From Gari tellinella (Eukaryota > Mollusca > Bivalvia > Cardiida > Psammobiidae): a DNA stretch of 64,000 bases. Positions 12,388-64,000 of this stretch are shown here, piece after piece (position 1 is the stretch's first letter; each line of letters starts with the position of its first letter). Below the pieces are notes generated by a model. The model made no database searches. It was not told where the DNA came from and saw nothing but the letters and a program-made list of their open reading frames with translations. The stretch spans positions 40,984,623-41,048,622 of the forward strand of contig OV277861.1 of NCBI GenBank assembly GCA_922989275.2, in the 5' to 3' direction. Made by a program: the position numbers and the translations under genes.

Positions 12388-13490
12388 CAGTCGAACTTCG
12401 TTATCTCGAAGTCCAGGGGACTGAAATAAATATATCGAGATAACCGAGTTTCGAGATGCGAGTTGTTGAGAGAGATCGATAATCAGTGTCAATTATCACC
12501 ATCTGTGGACTTGTCATCGCGCAGCGTGTCATCCCACTGCGTTGATTGACAGGTGTGATGTACTAACAACAAACAATGAGTGAACTCGCGCATATGCAGT
12601 TTCGCTCATTATTTTGCAATAATTAGAAAACTAACCTGATTGACTCTTGACTTTTAACTAAGTTACTATCAAAGTCGACTAATCCATATTAATAGCAATG
12701 GAGAGATAACCACAGACATTAAAATCACCGTCCTTCGCATTTTGATACATCAACAGACGCTTACAATCATAACTGCGATTCGTACCAGATAATAACGTAC
12801 GCGAACAAAGTCGGCCAATCAATTAATGAAATTAAACTTGTAAACTGTAAATTAACTTCATTGTTCTTTCGCTTTCATTTACATTTACTTGTTTCTTGAC
12901 ATTACAACCGAGAAAATCCCATTTTATCTGCGTTATTATCGCGATATAGGTATTAAGTGTGATTTTCACGAGTAACTGAATCTTACTGATACACGCACAT
13001 TTCAAGCAAAATGGCGGCCGTTGTCAAAAACGAAAGTATGCATTTGCTATAATACACATGAAAACGCTGATGCTTAATATGACAGTGCATATAAAGGTGT
13101 TTAATAAAACTGATTCTTTAATTGCCTGTAATTAAGAGTGAGACACAGTCACATTAACGCCGGTGTTTATTTCATCTCCCGACCCTGTGTTTGCAAGGTG
13201 TGATTATTAACTGCAGTTACTCGCAAACACATGAAAACCTGTGAAATCGATAATCCAAAGAATTTTCTTTCAAGATTTCAATAATTTTTCTCGGCGATAT
13301 CGAGACATGAATTGTAAAAATAGAGAACTTCGAGTTCGAGGGACCACACATTTGACTTCGACATAAGAAAAAATCGAGCTGAAATATCGAGATAAACGTG
13401 ATATTTCTATATAGATAAAGAAGGGAATAATTCGGGACCAGAAATCCGAGATTTCGAAATAAGCGAGTTCGAGATAACGAAGTTCGACTG
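12388..13490. mobile_element. pogo/Tigger-like non-autonomous DNA transposon, 1.1 kb
   Basis: The termini CAGTCGAACTTCGTTATCTC and the exact complement at 13471-13490 are flanked by TA on both sides. No transposase frame is visible. The interior holds a second inverted pair of ATATCGAGATAA motifs. A truncated copy sits in an HSPA4 intron at 48393-48912. Assignment to the pogo group rests on the CAGT ends and TA duplication only. Confidence 0.8.
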
Positions 13491-14392
13491 TACTAAAGTT
13501 TTAGTGATCACTTGATACATGATTGACTATAATTGTTAACAGTGACAATTCTGTCTGAAATACAGCTTTACATTCACCACATATCAACCGATACATATAA
13601 CAATTACAAGTCTTTACTTCAAAATAATCATATCAAAAGATTGATCAATTTTTCTTAACATTTATATTGATTATATGAAACCAAACTGAATCATTAGTCT
13701 ACAAAATCTTTCCTAACTAAGAGGAACAAATAAATATGGTGATCCACGAGCACAGAAAAGAATGTACATTGTAACATGTCATGCTTTGTTTTTGCCTACC
13801 AAGTAACAACCATAAAGCCATTCTTTACTCCATAGATACGTCTTTCAATTTATTCTTAAAGCAGACTGAAAGTAAAGCAAAAATCAAAGACTGTCAGACA
13901 CACTGTTATGCAGCGTCTGATCAGGATTCAAACAGATTGCAAATGTCAGTGAAAGGTTAAAACATGACTAAATTAATGTATTCCGCTCTCAGCAGTGACC
14001 AATATGTAAAGACTTTCATTCTTATTAAATGGCTGCTCAACAAATGTTTGACAGCATGAACTGATATTAAAGATTGGACCCTGAAGATTCAACTCTCTAC
14101 ATGATAAATTTCTTTTCACTAAACACTACAGGATGTTGAAGGGGGTCTTGAAACCTAGGGATAGGAATTTCTTGGTCCCTTTGATACGGTATTTCTTTTT
14201 AATATTTACTGTTCTACTAGACACCAATCAAACTACACTGCAGTCCCAATTTCCTTGCTCAGTGCTCCTCTACCAATATGTGAGTCTGTGTGTGCAATAA
14301 ATACAGGTATAAACAAGCACAACAAATACTATAACACTATTACCTTTTGTACACTTCATCAGCAACGTATTTTGCCTTTATTCAGGTAACCT

Positions 14393-14645
14393 TTAACCAT
14401 TTCCCCCTTAGAAGCGCCTTTTAGCGCATTCAGTTTATTCCTCCGCTGAAGAAAATAGTTCCAATTTATACAGTCATGAACATGTATCATAAGAAATATT
14501 TTCTTTATTCTAGCAGGTGGAAGCTTAAAGCAGGCTGAAAGTAAAGCAGAATGCGCCTTAAGGCGCATTCTGCTTTACTTTCAATCTGCTTTAAGTAGTT
14601 GCCTATTTTCAAAACTAGAAATGGGCTATGGGGAAAAGGAATAAA
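14393..14645. repeat. TTAA MITE, AAAGCAGGCTGAAAG family
   Basis: Starts at TTAACCATTTCCCCC and carries the full central palindrome (GCGCCTTAAGGCGC core). The right terminus is eroded to GGGGAAAAGGAATAAAG. Confidence 0.75.
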
Positions 14646-15759
14646 GCATGATGGACACAAACTAGAAAGCTCCTATCATCCTGTGTTAAAGCTGACGAGT
14701 ATCAAAATTTCCACCAACAGTTTCTCTTACAGTTCCTCTCTTGAATGAAAAGCAAATAGAGAACGCAAGCTTTTAAACCAGGTGAATGCTGTAACTTAAG
14801 CAGGACAAACATAATACATAAAGCTCCTTTGAAAGCTTTCTGCATTACTTTTGTCCTGCATTAAGCTGCCCCGTTTCAAAAGCCAACAATGGTTTATTTT
14901 GAGCGTCATTCAATGAGAGGTTTGACAGAAAACATTCATGGAATAAGCCTTACTGTGTACTAAATTTCTTCTCGCACACACTATGTGACAAATCAACAGA
15001 TATATGTACACTGGCACTAATCATTCCGCTTTACCGGCAGTGCATAAAGGATCAGCACTAGTACAAATTTTGATCATTGAATGAATGAACACTACCATGG
15101 CTATAGTCATGTTGTAACAACAGCGTCAATAAATCACAGAACTAAGGGCCTGCCTTCCAGCAGAGCAATACTTCACTGAATGTAGAATAAATCTTTCTTA
15201 CTTCAAAACTACCATCTACTGAATGCTACAACTGTCCTATTCCTGTGTATTTACAAAATTACATGTACAAATTGACAGTTTCAGTAAAGCAGTTTCTCAG
15301 CATTATTTGTAGGCGCAGCCAATCATTTTTTAAAAACCCTCCTGCCACTTAAGTATTCAATCTCTCTGGCAGCAATGTTCAGCAAGGTCCAATTGAAATC
15401 CGAACATGCATCAGATCTAGATCCAAACCATTCTCAGTAAATTTAGACAACCCTTTGTCATTACAATCACCATAAAGGAACTAATGAAAAGTAACAGTAA
15501 AGGTTGGGTTTTTTCTTAAAAATCATAGAGTCTTGCTGATTATGATCCTCACTATTTGCAAATGCCTGTGTTCATGGGTTTGGTAGTGAAGGGGCTTACA
15601 TGAATGAACTGCAACTCTGAACCCCATTATTGCCTATGATACGCAAAAGAAGACAATACCACACAGTGTAGACTCTGGATCTGCACTGTTTGCTATTTCT
15701 TACAGATTGATCTGCTGTACGGACAGATACTGCAGTGTCTTTAGATCTCCCTTGTTATA

Positions 15760-15951
15760 CAGTCGAACTTCGATATCTCAAACTCGCTTAATTTGAACTT
15801 TCCGATTTGTCGACACATGAATTGCATTATTTCATGCTCGATTATGTCAAACATACCCGTATTTCAAAGTTAAAACGTGGCTTAGCCACGTTTTAACTTT
15901 GAAATACTGATATGTTCAACATAACTGAGTTCGAGATATCGAAGTTCAACT
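15760..15951. repeat. Short pogo-like palindromic MITE
   Basis: TA-flanked, with CAGTCGAACTTCGATATCTC at the left and a diverged complement at the right. The centre is a palindrome around GTTAAAACGTGGC / GCCACGTTTTAAC. A relative lies at 18902-19087. Confidence 0.75.
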
Positions 15952-16210
15952 ATATCTAGGTAACATGGATTCCACATACTGCCATAGCAAGAGTTTATTG
16001 CAATTTATAGGCATTAATGGATTAAACAACAGTCACAGGGATGAGCAATCATTTTAAGCACTTAACATGAAGTATATTTATAGATTCTTGTAACAACACA
16101 AGCAGATAGATTGTAAGTGCCTTGTATATTAAGCAAATAAGCAAAATGAATAGTTTTCATGTATCTAGCAAACTTTATCCTTTCCCCATAGCTCTCTTTT
16201 TAATTTTTTT

Positions 16211-16461
16211 TTAACTCATTCATCCCTGAAACTTTTAATGAACAATTCCAATTTCAAAATAGGTCTAGTCCATTATTGACTATTTAGGGGTGATTTTAAA
16301 AATATTTTTCAAAATGACAAACAGTGTAGACCCTGATCAGAGGGCTCCTTAAGGAGCCCTCTGATCAGGGTCATCACTGTTTGCATGGGACAAGTGTAAT
16401 CCTCACAGGTACTCTGTTTGTAAATGACAAGTACACTCACGGCTAGGATTGAATGTGTTAA
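16211..16461. repeat. TTAA MITE, TCCCTGAAACTT family
   Basis: Bounded by TTAA. The interior contains a perfect palindrome around AGACCCTGATCAGAGGGCTCC. Relatives are at 19544-19768, 46923-47176 and 55908-56145. Confidence 0.8.
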
Positions 16462-17771
16462 GAAAGGTGATTGCTTAAACTAAACTTTAAAAGTCCTAGA
16501 GATATTTCTTCTTATTTTCAGCCACACAGTTCCATGTGGAATAGGTAAAGAGGTCAAAAAGCACTTTTATTAAGGGAAAGGGTTAATCAACTAACAGCAA
16601 GAAGATTTATTAATAGATCTTTTTCACTCAAGCAAAAAAAAAGCTTAACAATTGTATTACATATTTGAAATATGATTAACAGTTTAATTTACGAAAAAAA
16701 ATCATACAGATAGTTCATGAGCTCAATTCATGAGCTACAAACAGGTCTCAATTCTTTTTTCATTACTGCATGCTTAACATTTTATATTACAGCTGATGCA
16801 TAAATAGATGTTATATAACTAACACCTTTAATGAAGGAAACATGTCTTCTGGGCCTTGCAAAGTTTGGATCCAGATTAGACACAAAGAAACTCCCAGTGT
16901 TTGATCAGGATTCAAACTGTTTGCAACCTGGATGGTCAATCATGAAATACAGAAAGTCAATTTCAGAATATAGCAGGCATCGTTTTTTTTATCAGACAAT
17001 ATTCATTCAGTATTTTAAGGGATAAATGAAAACTTTTAAAATTCTGTGTAAAAAATATTAGCTTACTCCAACAGCTTTAAACAGGTCAACATATCTAACA
17101 TGATATGAGTTATGTCCATGGGGAAAAGGGTACTTGGAGAATACAAACAGTATAGAACTACATCATCCACAGTTTTGCAAACACAATATATAACCAGGAC
17201 TTACAGTAATGGTAAACTGGAGAAGACATTATTATATCCCAATAAAAGCATTTATGCTAAAATGCTTATGTCCAATGCAAACAGTTAGGAGCCTAATCAG
17301 ACGCCGTGTTACCCGGCGTCTGATTGGGCTCCAAACTGTTTGCCACTCAGATTAAAATAAATCACTAGACATTTAATAAAAATTGTAATGTTCAACATTT
17401 TATTGAATTGAATTCCGTTTTTGTTTAAACAGGAACCAAGAATACTTCAAATACTAAAATCTGTATGACTCTACCATACCCTATGTTGTCACTACTCATA
17501 GATCGCCTAAGAGACAGTAGTTACAACATAGGGTTTGGTGCCAATCGTTAAAGTCAACAACATTTTGTGCTGTTTTATCTGTTAAACAGTGCATACCGTT
17601 TACAACCAGGCATCTGATCTAGGTCTACGCTATTTGCAATCCAATTCAAGTGCCATTTTCCCCTATCGCGACATGTATTTTCCATGACATAAAAATGTTC
17701 ATGAAGCCATCACGGCTGTAAAGTATACTATTAACAAGTTAATTCAGCCAAACATGTATTAAACAACCACC

Positions 17772-17966
17772 CAGGGCTCCAGATAAGAGGGAGTAAACTG
17801 AACAAATCCCAACATTTTCTTACTCATTTCAGAACCAAATCCTATGGTGTCACTACTCATTTGAATCGTCTCTTCGAGACGATTCTAATGAGTAGTAACA
17901 CCATAGGGTTTAATGCAGAAATAAAGATTTTATTTTTTGAAATACTCCCCTTATCTGGAGCTCTGA
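17772..17966. repeat. Palindromic MITE with AGGGCTCCAGATAAG ends
   Basis: Well-preserved copy: AGGGCTCCAGATAAG left end, mirrored CTTATCTGGAGC right end, and the central hairpin GAATCGTCTCTTCGAGACGA. Confidence 0.8.
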
Positions 17967-18059
17967 CCACCCATTGAAATATCATACTAATCTCTTTGGA
18001 CTCGACAGACAGGCAACAGCATAATGTATCACACTGATTGAAGAAACAATTGATCTATC

Positions 18060-18313
18060 AACCCTTTACTCCATAGCCTGTTTCTAGTGCATGTATTGAA
18101 GATAGGCGACCAATTACAGCAGGTTGAAAGAAAAGCACATTCAGACTCATTCTGCTTTACTTTCAGCCTGTTAAGTTACCATCTTCTAGTATATAGAGAG
18201 TATTTCTAATGATACATATTCATAACTGTATACATTTGAACTATTTTCTTCAATGAAGAAATAAAATTAATAAATGTGTAAGACAAGTGGTGTATGTATG
18301 GGGTGATGGGTTA
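18060..18313. repeat. MITE, AAAGCAGGCTGAAAG family, diverged
   Basis: Carries ACCCTTTACTCCATAGCC at the left, a damaged central palindrome and TATGGGGTGATGGGTTAG at the right. It lies just downstream of the HSPA4 stop codon, so the 3' UTR may run into it. Confidence 0.7.
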
Positions 18314-18671
18314 GTGTAGGACAAAAGCAATGCAGAAAGCTTTTTCCTACATTAATGCCCTGTCTTATAGACTAGATCTACCTATGTATTTTCTTTTCAA
18401 TGGTTGGTTTATCAAAGCACCTGATAAAGTGCGCATTTCAAAAACTCTAAGTCCTTAAGCCTCCACTAAACCGTTAGTCGTGAGACTTGTGACTGCTCCT
18501 TAGAATCGTCCCAAAACGACGATACTAATGAATATACACAACATATTTTTTAGTGGAGGCATAAAGGAGAAAAACATTGGAGACAAGTGGTTTACACTCT
18601 TATCTAGCACTCTGATTAATACATGTTTGACTGAACTTTTGGAATTTTGAGGCCCTAAACCACAACTGTTG

Positions 18672-61978
<43,307 letters not shown>

Positions 61979-61999
61979 CTGTAAAAACAAGAAAGCAGG

Positions 62000-62170
62000 G
62001 TTCCAGATAAGAGGGAGTAATCTGAACAAATCCAACATTTTCTCACTATCACTGAACCAAATCCTTTGGTGTTACTACTCATTAGAATCGTCTCTTCGAG
62101 TAGTGACACCATAGGGTTTAATGCAGAAATAATTTTAATTTTTGAAATACTCCCTTCATCTGGATCCCTG
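62000..62170. repeat. Palindromic MITE with AGGGCTCCAGATAAG ends, shortened
   Basis: AGGGTTCCAGATAAGAGGGA at the left and ATCTGGATCCCTG at the right; the central hairpin is reduced to one arm. It begins 22 bp upstream of the exon acceptor. Confidence 0.7.
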
Positions 62171-62344
62171 AGAAAGCATGTAATTTTCATACATTTCAAT
62201 CAACATTAACTCACTGAACCTTTGTTCCACATACTAACACCTTTTACAGTGTACATGTGAAAAGTACACTTGTTCTATGCAAACTGTTAACCCTGATAAG
62301 AGGTCTCCTGATGAGCTCTTATTGTTGTGTGTATTATTTGAATC

Positions 62345-63291
62345 GTCTCGAAGAGACGATTCTTACGAGTAGTAACACCATAGGGTTAATTCAGAAATAA
62401 AGATTTTAGTTTTTCAGGGATTATTCTGGCCCAGAATGCAAGTGAGAGAAATTCTCTCATTTGTCAATAAAAAGTGAGAGATTTTTTTAGATGATGAGAG
62501 AAATTTTAATTGGTAGTCTGTTTGTACCAACAAGCACTACTGCTATATCTACTGCTTGAGAATTTTGTGTAAATAAAATTTATATGACATGGAACTGTTA
62601 TTCTTCTTCTCCCTATCGAAATCTAGTGAAAAGATTTAATCCATACCATAAATTGATAGTTTTAAACTTTACCGCACGCGCCATTAGCGTATATGTTATC
62701 GGCAGATTCATTTTCGTCTGTAGAGGGTCAGTTCGCGAAAACTAGTGACAAAAATTATCGGCGCGGTTACGACGATAACTAAGGAATAAAATGAACGGTA
62801 TTTTGGTCCATTGTGCAGTTAATCAATCCAGTGAAGGGAAATTACATGCCTGTTTCCGAAAGAAAGTACGATCCAATGACAGAGGACATATCGTGTACCG
62901 GGCCGACGGTAATCCCTGCCGGTCACCCATCCAGATTCTAACCGCACAATTAGTCTACGTGCGGTCTGGTACAGGTTTTATTCTGAACCGGATGTGTTTT
63001 GATTTTATATACAAATTTCGGAACTCTCGGTCCTGTCCGTTTATTGGTTTGCTGTTATACTGCGCGGGATGCTGCGATTACGATTAGGCGTTCGGCGAAA
63101 TTGTAAATATCGGAAATAAATCGAGAAGAATTACGTTTCGCTCGCAAGTATCTGAGAAACGAGTGCGAGAAATATTCGCGTTATACAAATTTTGATGCGA
63201 TATCTGTCAATTTCGTGCGAAATATCGCGGAAATCGCGGCCCAGAATGATCCCTGGTTTTTGAAAAACTACCCTTATCTGGTGCTCTGTAA
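62345..63291. repeat. AGGGCTCCAGATAAG-type MITE, right half, split by insertion
   Basis: Left piece from GTCTCGAAGAGACGATTC to AGATTTTAGTTTTT, right piece from GTTTTTGAAAAACTACCC to TTATCTGGTGCTCTG. The gap is the insertion at 62415-63255. Confidence 0.78.
62415..63255. mobile_element. CpG-richer TIR element, 841 bp, 6-bp target duplication
   Basis: Ends CAGGGATTATTCTGGCCC and the near-complementary CCCAGAATGATCCCTG, flanked by GTTTTT (62409-62414 and 63256-63261). The interior is richer in CpG than its surroundings. A 98-codon frame at 62791-63087 (starts MNGILVHCAVNQ) is not recognised and is probably not a gene. The ends are hAT-like, but hAT duplications are usually 8 bp. Confidence 0.72.
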
Positions 63292-63617
63292 TTTTGCAAT
63301 ATATTATTGCAGAAAACAACCCTTAATATAGTCGTACATCAACTAGATTTAATTGGAAAGTATAATTTTTAATCAACAGATGAAGGGGTCATTGAGTTAA
63401 TTAATTCACTAATAAATAAGCTGGAAGAAATATACAATCATACATGTAAGAGACCTGTCACCACTTCAATTACGTATGTTCAGTTTATAACGCACAAGCA
63501 GAAAGCTCTTGATGAAATATTCTGCTCTTACAAATAGCCTGCATTTGGCAATCTCCTGTTTTCAGGAATTAATCTCATTCTTCAAAAAATGGGCGGCATA
63601 AATTAACTTTTACAATA

Positions 63618-63837
63618 AACAGCATCAGAACCATGTTACCATCAGGGAAACCCAGAGCTAGTTTCTGTCAGGGGAGATAACAGGTCTAGGACAGAGTTAT
63701 CATTCCTGACCAACCAGAGAAAACCTCCAGAAGTGGAGAGGAACAAAAACTAGTCCAAACACCCGAGCTGTGTGACCATGTTACTGCCCACTGACCTCTC
63801 AGAGAATGGATTGACTTTGTCATCATTTACTGCTGTT
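63618..63837 (-). ncRNA. 206-nt C/D-box RNA, copy 11, with 7-bp terminal stem
   Basis: The most distant copy, in a different intron. Conservation stops exactly at AAATGATGA on one side and CTGATG on the other. The flanks AACAGCA and TGCTGTT form a perfect 7-bp stem closing the C/D motif, unlike the stems of copies 4 or 8. One change falls in a hairpin loop (CTGC to CTTC), and others alter the C'-D part. Confidence 0.8.
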
Positions 63838-64000
63838 ATACTAATAAAGCATTCAGTTATTCTTAAAAGTAAAATAAAGTCTAGAGCGCGCCATTGCATA
63901 ATTGTCCCTCATTTTGGGTTGTTTGACATACTTTTTACAAACCCCGGGGTCAACGTGACGCAATTTCCCCAATTTGACAAATTTGCGGATCCTACGATAA
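63838..64000. other. Right edge, nothing recognised
   Basis: No exon, repeat of a family listed here, or RNA motif was seen in the last 160 bases. The N-terminal HSPA4 exons must lie further right. Confidence 0.5.

Larger units (their letters stand above)
1..18671. other. Gene-free, transposon-dense flank downstream of HSPA4
   Basis: I see no convincing protein gene here on either strand; open frames are short and fall inside repeats. The stretch is filled with palindromic MITEs, pogo/mariner-like elements, a mollusc-type repeat with CTCACCTGAG ends, and a tandem repeat; the clearest are listed separately. The 3' UTR of HSPA4 must begin leftward of 18672, but a poly(A) signal could not be assigned. 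A half copy of the CAGTGGAGAA-ended element lies near 465-640. Diverged MITE pieces fill 7100-7700, 10750-11140, 13820-13940 and 14760-14880. Nothing recognisable was seen in 14880-15750 or 16460-17220. Confidence 0.6.

Noticed and set aside
62791..63087. A 98-codon frame as a transposase fragment
   Set aside because: No DDE/D or zinc-finger-like pattern is visible. The element is only 841 bp and appears non-autonomous.
62180..64000. Upstream HSPA4 exons
   Set aside because: I looked on the minus strand for the N-terminal HSP70 motifs (such as GIDLG and the first phosphate loop) and found none. They should lie beyond the window.

Overview
The window looks like AT-rich genomic DNA of a mollusc, probably a bivalve. 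The reasons are a split eukaryotic gene with long GT-AG introns, 18S/28S-type snoRNAs, tRNA-derived SINEs, and many short palindromic DNA transposons of the kind that crowd bivalve genomes. The phylum is an inference; I cannot name the species.

One protein gene can be supported: an HSPA4/HSP110-class chaperone (HSP70 superfamily) on the minus strand. Fourteen exons lie between 61978 and 18672. They join in phase without a stop into 698 codons plus TAA. The first exons, about 150 residues by comparison with human HSPA4, lie beyond the right edge. Bases 1-18671 are the downstream flank, with no gene seen.

The main discovery is in the introns. They carry a large C/D-box snoRNA complex, all on the minus strand, in the same sense as HSPA4. 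(1) A U25 (SNORD25)-like snoRNA occurs 18 times (39897-60268), eight of them in a 252-bp tandem array. Its D' guide points exactly at 18S Gm1490, and its D box carries a second 13-nt guide to 18S that I do not know from vertebrate U25. (2) A U27-like snoRNA (38821-38904) guides 18S Am27 and carries the same second guide. (3) A SNORD90-like snoRNA occurs 21 times (42209-54544), guiding 18S Um354. (4) An RNA of about 206 nt occurs 11 times (26759-63828). Its conservation starts and stops exactly at the C and D boxes, and it appears to be a C/D snoRNA with a structured insert of about 130 nt. I cannot match it to a known family. (5) There is one further relative sharing the second 18S guide (56480-56570), plus decayed copies.

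Most of the rest is transposon sequence. TTAA-flanked MITEs of several unrelated families are common. There are also TA-flanked pogo/mariner-like elements, palindromic elements with AGGGCTCCAGATAAG ends, foldback elements, SINEs and tandem repeats. Several are nested, giving filled sites that reveal the target duplications (TTAA, TA, a 15-bp SINE duplication, 6-bp duplications). Others sit close to HSPA4 splice sites, and one duplication has copied part of an exon.

Together, HSPA4 transcription and splicing would supply both a chaperone mRNA and a high dose of rRNA-modification guides. The rRNA target positions were worked out by hand from remembered rRNA sequence with the five-nucleotide rule. 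Three of them landed exactly on known human methylation sites.
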